A stretch of 5,632 nucleotides of DNA from Prevotellaceae bacterium (GTDB lineage: Bacteria > Bacteroidota > Bacteroidia > Bacteroidales > Paludibacteraceae): contig JAIRTG010000042.1 in the NCBI GenBank assembly GCA_031255055.1, positions 1 through 5,632 of the forward strand, written 5' to 3'. Positions 1 to 5,632 of this stretch are shown here, one piece after another. The translations under genes and the position numbers were made by a program. Numbering within the stretch: position 1 is the first letter of the stretch; each line of letters begins with the position of its first letter. The notes below the pieces were generated by a model. That model saw only the letters and a list, made by a program, of their open reading frames with translations. It was not told the origin of the DNA and searched no databases.

Positions 1-2
1 TT

Positions 3-92
3 CGGGGCGTTGCGGGGCAGCGCCCCGCAGAGGGGGTAGCGGAAGACGCCGTAGGCGGCTGAAGCGAGGGGGAGACTTCCCCCCCCCCTAAA
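3..92 (+). repeat. Structured GC-rich intergenic repeat, left copy (inverted relative to 2581-2668)
   Basis: This 90-base element recurs in reverse complement at 2581-2668. It folds into three successive hairpins. H1 (11-29) has an 8-bp stem, tgcggggc against gccccgca, with loop agc. H2 (47-57) has stem cgcc/ggcg with loop gta. H3 (68-83) has stem ggggga/tccccc with loop gact. It ends in a run of ten C followed by taaa. Apart from the C-run length, all differences from the other copy fall within H2. No coding function is visible. It could be a dispersed REP-like palindromic element, a transcribed structured RNA, or a strong transcription stop; I do not recognise a named family. The window starts at its edge, so the true left boundary is uncertain. 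Confidence 0.85.
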
Positions 93-96
93 TTTT

Positions 97-118
97 CTTT
101 CTCTTTCTCTTTCTCTTT
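97..118. repeat. CTCTTT hexanucleotide microsatellite
   Basis: Three perfect tandem copies of ctcttt (101-118) follow a partial copy (97-100), directly beyond the C-tract and A/T-rich end of the left structured repeat. On the minus strand this is a purine tract. It lies outside any gene, so a length change would not alter a reading frame. I see nothing else in the remaining gene-free bases up to 159. Confidence 0.7.
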
Positions 119-159
119 CGGGAAAGAAGACCACCATTTTCCTCTCCTTTCGGGGATAG

Positions 160-429
160 TTAATAGTCAACTTCGTTCGAAAAATTTTGTTCTGCTAAGA
201 CCGCCAAAACAGCTTTTATTTTCCGTACGTCGGCCGTTCGGACGGTATACTCTTCATTGTATGTTCCGACGAGGGTGTTTCGGTACACCATTTTGCTGTC
301 GAGCGGCGACCCGAATGTGCCGTGCACTTCTCTAAAAGCGGTTTTTTGCAGAAGAAAAGCAACGTTTTCGGGCGTGACACCCGAATAACAACACGAAAGC
401 CGTTTTTGATCATCAAAAACGGCTTCCGG
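160..429 (-). pseudogene. Unrecognised protein-coding remnant or short gene lacking a clear start
   Basis: On the minus strand an uninterrupted 89-codon frame runs from just after an in-frame stop (430-432) to a TAA at 160-162. The translation looks protein-like. It includes VTPENVAFLLQKTAFREV, then a stretch containing LVGTYNEEYTVRTADV, and ends in a helix-like KIKAVLAVLAEQNF before NEVDY. The composition is balanced, unlike the arginine- or cysteine-rich overlapping frames. There is no ATG near its 5' end; the first in-frame ATG, at 289-291, would leave only 43 residues. The 5' part also overlaps the terminator hairpin of the upstream CotH gene. An ATG in another frame at 411-413, reading MIKNGFRVVIRV, could join it through a single frameshift near positions 365-385. 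I therefore favour a decayed or truncated gene. I do not recognise the family, and a chance open frame remains possible. Confidence 0.35.
397..425 (-). terminator. Rho-independent terminator of the CotH-family gene
   Basis: A perfect 13-bp stem (aagccgtttttga against tcaaaaacggctt) with a 3-base loop starts 27 bases beyond the CotH stop codon. In the minus-strand direction it is followed by a T-rich stretch (CTTTCGTGTTGTTATT), although without a long uninterrupted T-run. Position, length and perfection fit an intrinsic terminator. The A/T-rich lower stem is symmetrical, so it might also stop transcription arriving from the left. Confidence 0.8.
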
Positions 430-451
430 TTATCCCGCAGAGAGGAAACGA

Positions 452-2422
452 TTAGTTTATTATCGACTTCAGCGTTTTGGTTCCCTGCATTTTGTCATCC
501 ACACGGATGATATACATTCCCTTTTCCAGTCCGATGCTGAAATCATTCGAGACTTGTTTGTCCGCAACGATTCGGCCGTCCACGTTGTATATTTTCACAA
601 GCGCCTCCTCAGAAAGTCCCCGTACGTACAACACCGCATTATCGTCATAGCAATATATTTTTCCTCCGTCGATTCGACCGGTGGCGCTTGGAGCATAGCC
701 CAATTTTTTATCCATCCATTTGATTCTTTCCGACAGATATTCTTTCACATGATTCACTTCTCCCTGATAGCTTCCATAGACAGTGTGATTCATGTGCACA
801 CGCTCATTCATGATGTTCCACCGGGTGAAATTCAACTGTTGCGATTCTTCCAGCTCTTGGGCATATTTATCAGCCACTGCCAATAAAGCCTCTTCCGAAA
901 GCGCTCCGCTATTTCTGTAAGTGGTGTAAATATCGGACAATTCTTTTCGCAATGCTTCATCGGAAAACAATCGTCGCACAACGTGTTCCATTCCGTTGGC
1001 AAAGCTTCCGTTCGACAAAGCGATAAATTCCGGATGATTGTTCACCGGATGCGTCCGGAAGTCATTGTCGAACGCAATATCAAAATCCCAAACAGGCCCG
1101 ACATAAAATTTGTCATCCTCCCGTTGCTTATACATGTACGTACTCCAATAAGTATCCGTATTTCCGGCCAGTTCGTTTATTAGAAAATGACGCAGAAAAG
1201 TCGCCGTATCCAGGTATTTTCTGAAACCGGCATCGGGGTCTGTGTAATTCGCGTCATCCGTCGCACTTTCAAACGAATTGAAATGGGACGTAATATATTG
1301 TGTCTGTTCGGCAACAATGGCGTCATCTTCGGGCGACTTTATGGTGACGGGAATGCCGTGCCGTTCCGATCGAAACCACGAAATTTCATGCTCGGCATAC
1401 GCATCTATTTCGACAAAATAACCCCCGGTGAGCTTACTGCCGCCGGTATCCGATTTTTTCATTTCGGTAATTTCCACCCGTTTATCTTTCACCTGCACAT
1501 GGTCGCAAAACTGGTAGCAGCCCTTGTACTCCCCGTTCAGGATCACGTTGACAGGCCTTCCGGCAGGCGTATAAGCCATTTCAAAACGCCTACTGAGGTC
1601 AAAAGCCAGCAAATTTCTCATCAGCGTTTTGTCGCCGTAATTATTAATCAATGTCCAGCTTTTTTCATTTGCGGGGAATCCGAGCAGTTTCGCCTTCTTG
1701 TACAATTTTATCCGATAGGGTTTTTTAGGAAATTCCCAACTGCTGTTACCTCTTCCTTTTATTTCGAGGCTGTCGGTAAATATCTCCGTACCGTTTTCCG
1801 AGATAATAGAAATAATCCCTTTTCGATACCTCTCTTTATCCGTCGAAATATCTTCCGCATTCACCGTATGGATGATCACAACAGGCAGATTGGTCAACTG
1901 TTCCAATTGCGAATCGTCGCCTTCCGATTCGTAGCCGTAGAACTCCAGTTCGGCCAGATTACATTTCACATCGTTGGGGCCGACATACCGGACATACCGG
2001 AAAGCCCTCGAACAACTCACCTCCTTTTGAGTAAGCGTACCTTTAGCCGGCGCCTCCGTAATCATATACAAAGGTATCGCGTCGCCGAAATCGGGATTAT
2101 TAGCCCCTTCAAAAACGCCCAGCAGCATACGCGGGCTTGGTTCATCCTGCCGGGGACAGTAGGCCACTTGCGTAACCACATGTTTTTTGCCGAGGTCTAA
2201 ACCCGCCCATCCGCCCGAACGTTCGCAGGCGGCAAAAATCGTTTCCAAATTTCCGTCAAACGCATTGGCTATCGTATTGACGGTTTCCGAACAGGACGAC
2301 GAACCATAATCAAAAGATTCTGTCGTCCCGATGATTGCTCCCGATAATTTTCGGGAGTTTTGTGCATTTACCCATAAACAAATAAAAATTGAACAGCAAA
2401 TAAGAAAACAATACCTTTTCAT
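452..2422 (-). CDS. Secreted CotH-kinase-family protein with discoidin-like domain and T9SS sorting domain
   Basis: The 656-residue product starts with a signal peptide (about 1-20, hydrophobic core FLICCSIFICLW, cleavage near VNA). Residues about 30-165 form an F5/8C (discoidin)-like galactose-binding domain, suggested by AFDGNLETIF, GWAGLDLG and the closing NLAELEFYGYE. Residues about 178-545 match the CotH spore-coat kinase family: KGRGNSSW (222-229), PKKPYRIKL (232-240), NELAGNTD (416-423) and GPVWDFD (442-448). By analogy with CotH, a protein kinase with an atypical kinase fold, N421/D423 and D446/D448 are the likely catalytic and metal-binding residues. Residues about 585-656 resemble a type A T9SS C-terminal domain (VKIYNVDGRIV, KGMYIIRV, a late lysine), implying export across the outer membrane and surface attachment or release. 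The ATG at 2422 directly precedes the signal peptide. Family membership is secure; kinase activity and substrate are inferred or unknown. It appears monocistronic, with its own promoter candidate and terminator. Confidence 0.94.
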   Translation of the reverse strand: MKRYCFLICCSIFICLWVNAQNSRKLSGAIIGTTESFDYGSSSCSETVNTIANAFDGNLETIFAACERSGGWAGLDLGKKHVVTQVAYCPRQDEPSPRMLLGVFEGANNPDFGDAIPLYMITEAPAKGTLTQKEVSCSRAFRYVRYVGPNDVKCNLAELEFYGYESEGDDSQLEQLTNLPVVIIHTVNAEDISTDKERYRKGIISIISENGTEIFTDSLEIKGRGNSSWEFPKKPYRIKLYKKAKLLGFPANEKSWTLINNYGDKTLMRNLLAFDLSRRFEMAYTPAGRPVNVILNGEYKGCYQFCDHVQVKDKRVEITEMKKSDTGGSKLTGGYFVEIDAYAEHEISWFRSERHGIPVTIKSPEDDAIVAEQTQYITSHFNSFESATDDANYTDPDAGFRKYLDTATFLRHFLINELAGNTDTYWSTYMYKQREDDKFYVGPVWDFDIAFDNDFRTHPVNNHPEFIALSNGSFANGMEHVVRRLFSDEALRKELSDIYTTYRNSGALSEEALLAVADKYAQELEESQQLNFTRWNIMNERVHMNHTVYGSYQGEVNHVKEYLSERIKWMDKKLGYAPSATGRIDGGKIYCYDDNAVLYVRGLSEEALVKIYNVDGRIVADKQVSNDFSIGLEKGMYIIRVDDKMQGTKTLKSIIN

Positions 2423-2469
2423 GTCTTTAAATTTGAGAGTTATTAATCGGATGATTTCACAAAGAAGTC

Positions 2470-2496
2470 CAAAGGTATGAAAAAAACCATGTCAAT
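2470..2496 (-). promoter_or_regulatory. Candidate Bacteroides-type promoter of the CotH-family gene
   Basis: On the minus strand TACCTTTG (2477-2470) matches the Bacteroides -7 consensus TAnnTTTG exactly. ATTG (2496-2493) lies 15 bases upstream as a possible -33 element; this spacing is somewhat shorter than usual for such promoters. Transcription would start around 2463, giving a leader of about 40 bases before the ATG at 2422. The leader has only a weak purine stretch (AAAGA) ahead of the start, as is common in Bacteroidota. Confidence 0.5.
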
Positions 2497-2580
2497 TGTT
2501 TCCGTCACCTCCTACGGGGTCTTTTTGTCTATAGCCCGTCGGAGACACACTCCTCCTCAATCCTTTACCGAGAGATATTT

Positions 2581-2668
2581 TTTAGGGGGGGGAAGTCTCC
2601 CCCTCGCTTCAGCCCGCCGTGCGGTCTTCCGCTACCCCCTCTGCGGGGCGCTGCCCCGCAACGCCCCG
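2581..2668 (-). repeat. Structured GC-rich intergenic repeat, right copy (inverted relative to 3-92)
   Basis: Read on the minus strand, this 88-base copy matches the left copy base for base through H1, the linkers and H3. H1 is identical. H2 (2614-2624) reads ccgc-acg-gcgg instead of cgcc-gta-ggcg, so a 4-bp stem and a 3-base loop are kept with different bases. The terminal C-run is eight long instead of ten, again followed by taaa. The C-run ends of both copies point inward, toward the CotH gene. The copy sits between two divergent promoters, about 100 bases from the CotH promoter candidate. No transposase lies between the copies. Confidence 0.88.
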
Positions 2669-2773
2669 TTCCGACGTCCCAAAGCTACCGCATCCTCCCC
2701 CGCGTATCGATAAAATCCCCGTCGGTTCTGCTTATTTCGGATCGGTCATTGTTCATTTGCAGAGGACTTTCGA

Positions 2774-2850
2774 ATGAATTATTAATGAGTCGTCGATGAA
2801 TTATTGATGAGTTATCGACGGGCTGTAGACGGGTTGTAGACGGGCTATTT
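2774..2850 (+). repeat. Degenerate 11-base tandem array upstream of the receptor gene
   Basis: Seven contiguous 11-base units run without gaps: atgaattatta, atgagtcgtcg, atgaattattg, atgagttatcg, acgggctgtag, acgggttgtag, acgggctattt. Units 1-2 and 3-4 form a 22-base pair repeated once, and units 5-7 form a second subfamily. All begin with A, have G at position 3, and have T at position 6 apart from the C-for-T differences in units 5 and 7. The last unit runs into the -7 promoter candidate of the receptor gene. An 11-base period is close to one helical turn, so the units would lie on one face of the DNA. A phased array of regulator sites is one reading; simple slippage or duplication is the other. 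Confidence 0.75.
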
Positions 2851-2853
2851 TTG
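2846..2853 (+). promoter_or_regulatory. Candidate -7 element of the receptor promoter
   Basis: TATTTTTG matches the Bacteroides -7 consensus TAnnTTTG. A transcript starting shortly downstream would carry a leader of about 70 bases before the ATG at 2932. No good TTTG -33 element lies at the expected distance; the position is occupied by the 11-base array, which could mean an activator-dependent promoter. The A-rich leader just before the start (ctaaaagttga) has no Shine-Dalgarno motif. Confidence 0.4.
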
Positions 2854-2931
2854 CATTTCGTAAAATAAAGGTTCGTTTTCGACGTTCTCTCATAGAACCA
2901 CAGACAATCATTATTTTTTACTAAAAGTTGA

Positions 2932-5433
2932 ATGAAAATAGTCGTACAAACCGCCTTTATTTTACTCCTGCTTCTTTTTTCCTATTGTGTGCAGACGCTC
3001 GAAGCACAAACAAAAGTCCGCATCTACGGTTACGTCATCGACGCCAACAACAGGGGACTCGATTTGGTAAATGTCGCCTTTGAAAACACACCCATCGGAA
3101 CATCCACCAATAAAAACGGCTACTACGAACTGACCGCCGAAATAAAAGATTCGCTCACCATCGTCTACTCTTCCGTCGGATACAGCACCATCAAACACAC
3201 CATCTATCCCGTACAGAAAACATTAAACATCACCGTCGAGCTAACGGCAATCGCCACCGAGATCACCACCGTCGAAGTCATTGCGCAACACCGGCAACTA
3301 TCCACACTGGAGACAGTCGACCCGTTGAAATACCGGTTGATGCCCAACACCTCGGGCGGTATCGAATCGCTGTTCATCACATTTACAGGCGTCAGCTCCA
3401 CCAACGAACTGAGTTCGCAATACAACGTTCGCGGAGGGAATTTTGACGAAAACATCGTATATGTAAACGGCATCGAAGTCTATCGACCGCTGCTGATTCG
3501 GGCGGGACAGCAGGAAGGATTAAGTTTTATCAACCAAGACATGGTCGAGCAGGTTTCATTTTCGTCGGGAGGCTACGACGCCCAATACGGCGATAAAATG
3601 TCGTCGGTATTAGACATAAAATACAAAACCCCCGAAAGATTCGAATCGACAATCTCCGCGAGTTTACTTGGAGCAAGCGCCTATATCGGCAGCGCCGGCA
3701 AGCGGTTGACGCAAATGCACGGCATCCGCTACAAAACATCCGCCTACCTTTTGGGCACACTCGACACCGGCGGCGAATACAATCCCTCTTTCTTCGACTA
3801 CCAAACCTATCTGACCTACCGATTTTCGCCCGAATGGGAACTCAGTTTTTTGGGAAACTATGCGCAAAACGACTACCGGTTCATTCCGCAATCGCGCGAA
3901 ACCTCATTCGGGACATTTCAGATGGGACGTCGATTCATTGTCTATTTCAGCGGACAGGAAAAAGACGCTTTCCGCACAGCGTTCGGCTCACTGACACTCA
4001 ATTACAAGCCGAAAGAAAAGTTAAAGTTAAGCCTTCCGGTATCCGTCTTTCACACAAACGAAAGCGAGACCTACGACATTTCGGGAGAATACATCCTCAG
4101 AGACAGAAAGAAAACAGTAGATGCCGAACCCGAAGAAGGCGTCGTATTCGGTACGGGAAAATACCACGAGCACGCACGCAACCGTCTCAAAGGAACCGTC
4201 GTTTCGATTGGTCACGCGGGCGAATCGCAAGTCAATGCCGGTCATTTCAAATGGGGCGTCGGCATACAGACCGAAATTTTCAGAGACAAAATCAACGAAT
4301 GGGAATGGCGCGACTCCGTCGGTTTTTCGACGCCGTCCGGTAGAGACGCCGTCCGGCTCTACAACAACCTGAAATCAAAAGAAGAGATGAAAGCGTGGCG
4401 TATCATGGCCTACTTTCAGGACACCTACAAGTGGGAAAACGCTTCGGGACGATGGAGCGCCACAGCAGGCTTGCGGGGCAACTACTGGAACTATAACAAC
4501 GAACTGCTACTCAGTCCTCGCGCGTCCGTATCGTTTGTGCCCTACTGGGAAAAAGATTTCGCTTTTCGTGCGGCGGCGGGACTCTACTATCAGTCGCCCT
4601 TCTACAAAGAACTACGTATGATCGAAACCGACGAGTTAGGCAATTCCTCCGTCAGGCTCAACAAAGACATCAAGGCCCAGCGTTCCCTGCACCTTGTGAT
4701 AGGTGGCGACCATTATTTTCGCATCTACGGGCGTCCCTTCAAGTTCACCACAGAAGCCTATTTGAAGCTGGCAGACCGTGTTATCAGCTACACGACAGAC
4801 AACGTCCAAATTCGATATTCGGGACAGAACGACGCCAAAGCCTATACCACCGGCATCGATTTCAAGCTATTCGGCGAACTGGTACCCGGTATCGATTCGT
4901 GGATCAACCTTTCGCTGATGAGTTCAAAAGAGAAACTGCACAACGACATCTATACCAAAACCATTTTCGACGACAAGGGCAACATCACAGGAACCGAGAC
5001 CGCACATTTAGGTTGGATTTCGCGTCCGTCGGAGCAGCGATACGTCTTTTCGATGTTCATTCAGGACTATTTTCCCACCAATCCCAAATACAGGGTACAT
5101 CTCCGCGTAATTTTTTCCGACGGGCTGGTACACAGCGCTCCCGACCACGAGACACATTTACAATTTCGTTCGGCGCTACGTTCACGAGGCTACAAAAGGA
5201 TAGACATCGGCACATCGCGCGTTTTTTCGTCGGGGAAAGACCGTTTGATGGACAGGCCATTATTCAGGCACGCGGAAAACATATGGCTCAACTTAGAAAT
5301 CTTAAACCTGTTCAACTTCAGGAACGTCAACTCCTACTACTGGGTAAGCGACATCTACAACCAACAGAATGCCGTTCCGAATTACCTGACAGGCATTCTA
5401 TTCAATTTCAGAATAATGGTCGATTTAAAATAG
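2932..5433 (+). CDS. TonB-dependent outer-membrane receptor with carboxypeptidase-regulatory-like N-terminal domain
   Basis: The 833-residue product is a complete TonB-dependent transporter, which would import an unidentified ligand across the outer membrane using TonB-ExbBD energy. A signal peptide (about 1-25, core FILLLLLFSYCV, cleavage near LEA) is followed by a CarboxypepD_reg-like beta-sandwich (about 28-105: VRIYGYVIDANNRGLDLVNV, GTSTNKNGYYEL). The plug domain spans about 125-232, with YNVRGGNFDENIVYVNGIEV and the closing GGYDAQYGDKMSSVLDI. The remainder alternates aromatic-rich strands typical of a 22-strand barrel, with NLFNF (792-796) and a C-terminal strand ILFNFRIMVDLK. At 833 residues it is shorter than typical SusC proteins (about 1000), and no SusD-like gene follows, so it is not evidently a SusCD glycan importer. 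I see no clear TonB box. The ATG at 2932 directly precedes the signal peptide. It appears to be a single-gene unit; the substrate cannot be told from sequence. Confidence 0.96.
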   Translation: MKIVVQTAFILLLLLFSYCVQTLEAQTKVRIYGYVIDANNRGLDLVNVAFENTPIGTSTNKNGYYELTAEIKDSLTIVYSSVGYSTIKHTIYPVQKTLNITVELTAIATEITTVEVIAQHRQLSTLETVDPLKYRLMPNTSGGIESLFITFTGVSSTNELSSQYNVRGGNFDENIVYVNGIEVYRPLLIRAGQQEGLSFINQDMVEQVSFSSGGYDAQYGDKMSSVLDIKYKTPERFESTISASLLGASAYIGSAGKRLTQMHGIRYKTSAYLLGTLDTGGEYNPSFFDYQTYLTYRFSPEWELSFLGNYAQNDYRFIPQSRETSFGTFQMGRRFIVYFSGQEKDAFRTAFGSLTLNYKPKEKLKLSLPVSVFHTNESETYDISGEYILRDRKKTVDAEPEEGVVFGTGKYHEHARNRLKGTVVSIGHAGESQVNAGHFKWGVGIQTEIFRDKINEWEWRDSVGFSTPSGRDAVRLYNNLKSKEEMKAWRIMAYFQDTYKWENASGRWSATAGLRGNYWNYNNELLLSPRASVSFVPYWEKDFAFRAAAGLYYQSPFYKELRMIETDELGNSSVRLNKDIKAQRSLHLVIGGDHYFRIYGRPFKFTTEAYLKLADRVISYTTDNVQIRYSGQNDAKAYTTGIDFKLFGELVPGIDSWINLSLMSSKEKLHNDIYTKTIFDDKGNITGTETAHLGWISRPSEQRYVFSMFIQDYFPTNPKYRVHLRVIFSDGLVHSAPDHETHLQFRSALRSRGYKRIDIGTSRVFSSGKDRLMDRPLFRHAENIWLNLEILNLFNFRNVNSYYWVSDIYNQQNAVPNYLTGILFNFRIMVDLK

Positions 5434-5464
5434 CGGTTAATGTACGGTTGATTCGCCGACAGCG

Positions 5465-5511
5465 AAAAAAAGAGAATTATAGTACCCGCGTCTTATTCCG
5501 GGACTATAATT
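5465..5511 (-). terminator. Hairpin and T-tract terminator of the right-edge minus-strand gene
   Basis: The arms at 5475-5488 and 5499-5511 pair as aattatagt plus cccg against cggg plus actataatt, giving 13 bp with one bulged A (5484) and a 10-base loop. In the minus direction the hairpin starts 4 bases after the TGA at 5516-5518 and is followed by CTC and seven T (5471-5465), a standard intrinsic terminator layout. In the plus direction no T-run follows, so it would stop the receptor transcript less well. It might alternatively belong to the end of an insertion sequence. Confidence 0.7.
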
Positions 5512-5515
5512 ATAC

Positions 5516-5632
5516 TCACAAGGAAAAGGATTGCGAATTACACAATCTAAAATTCAGAGTCATCAAAGTTTGTAACTCTTGTTTATAGTCAGCGATATGA
5601 TCGAAGAATTTCAAGATCGCCTTTCTGAATTC
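5516..5632 (-). CDS. C-terminal fragment of a probable IS630-like transposase (cut by window edge)
   Basis: The minus-strand frame is open from the window edge to a TGA at 5516-5518 and encodes the last 38 residues of a protein, beginning EFRKAILKFFDHIADYKQEL and continuing with QTLMTLNFRL before a short polar tail. The pattern of an amphipathic helix with FF, then YKxEL, a short linker and an NFR-like end resembles the C-termini of IS630/DDE_3-type transposases. The catalytic DDE residues would lie outside the window, so the call rests on remembered family resemblance alone. The good terminator placed directly after the stop supports a genuine gene end. It converges on the receptor gene, with 82 bases between the two stop codons. 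Confidence 0.5.
   Translation of the reverse strand, partial: EFRKAILKFFDHIADYKQELQTLMTLNFRLCNSQSFSL

Larger units (their letters stand above)
2423..2931. other. Gene-free divergent intergenic region
   Basis: These 509 bases separate two divergently transcribed genes. From left to right they hold the CotH leader and promoter candidate, the inverted copy of the structured repeat, about 100 bases with no recognisable signal, the 11-base tandem array, and the receptor promoter candidate and leader. An open frame at 2477-2713 runs straight through the structured repeat, is rich in proline and arginine, and is not credible as a gene. No RNA gene was recognised, although the structured repeat might be transcribed. 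Confidence 0.8.

Noticed and set aside
1187..2200. Long plus-strand open frame (337 codons)
   Set aside because: It lies entirely antisense to the CotH-family gene. Its translation is rich in R, F, I and H without domain motifs, and it is a shadow of the codon usage on the other strand.
2363..2422. Lipoprotein signal in the CotH-family protein (cysteines at residues 9 and 10)
   Set aside because: The cysteines lie within the hydrophobic core, no lipobox pattern precedes them, and a type I cleavage site follows near residue 20.
3..2668. Composite transposon or insertion sequence bounded by the inverted repeats
   Set aside because: No transposase lies between the arms and no target-site duplication is visible. 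The arms look like intergenic structured repeats instead of transposon ends.
2477..2713. Plus-strand open frame starting MKKTMSIVSV
   Set aside because: It runs through the inverted structured repeat, gives proline- and arginine-rich sequence there, and overlaps the CotH promoter candidate. There is no family resemblance.
2774..2850. Possible CRISPR array
   Set aside because: The 11-base units are contiguous and degenerate, with no spacers and no cas genes nearby.
2932..5433. SusC of a polysaccharide utilisation locus
   Set aside because: The protein is too short for a typical SusC, and no SusD, sensor or glycoside hydrolase gene is adjacent.
4899..5588. Plus-strand open frame (229 codons) overlapping the receptor 3' end
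   Set aside because: It is a frame-shifted shadow of the receptor gene, rich in R, Q and H, and crosses the terminator and the antisense transposase-like gene.

Overview
The window looks like chromosomal DNA from a member of the Bacteroidota, most likely Bacteroidales. The evidence is a TonB-dependent receptor with an N-terminal carboxypeptidase-regulatory-like domain, a secreted protein ending in a type IX secretion (T9SS) sorting domain, promoter candidates of the Bacteroides TAnnTTTG type, and start codons with A-rich leaders instead of clear Shine-Dalgarno sites. I cannot name the genus.

Layout from left to right. Positions 3-92 hold one copy of a roughly 90-base GC-rich structured repeat, followed by a short CTCTTT microsatellite. 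Positions 160-429 (minus strand) hold an open frame with protein-like sequence but no convincing start; it is probably a gene remnant. A strong hairpin terminator at 397-425 closes a large minus-strand gene (452-2422) encoding a secreted CotH-kinase-family protein with a discoidin-like N-terminal domain and a T9SS C-terminal domain. The gene-free stretch 2423-2931 lies between two divergently transcribed genes. It contains the CotH promoter candidate, the second, inverted copy of the structured repeat (2581-2668), a degenerate 11-base tandem array (2774-2850) and a promoter candidate for the receptor gene. The plus-strand gene 2932-5433 encodes a complete 833-residue TonB-dependent outer-membrane receptor. 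At the right edge, a hairpin and T-tract (5465-5511) follow the stop of a minus-strand partial gene (5516-5632), which is probably the C-terminus of an IS630-like transposase.

The two large genes both act at the cell surface: one would be exported across the outer membrane by T9SS, the other imports an unknown ligand. They are transcribed divergently and nothing shows that they share a pathway. The most interesting signals are non-coding. The two inverted copies of the structured repeat differ, apart from C-tract length, only inside one small hairpin, where the changes are two compensatory base-pair swaps plus the loop. The 11-base array abuts the receptor promoter with one-helical-turn spacing.
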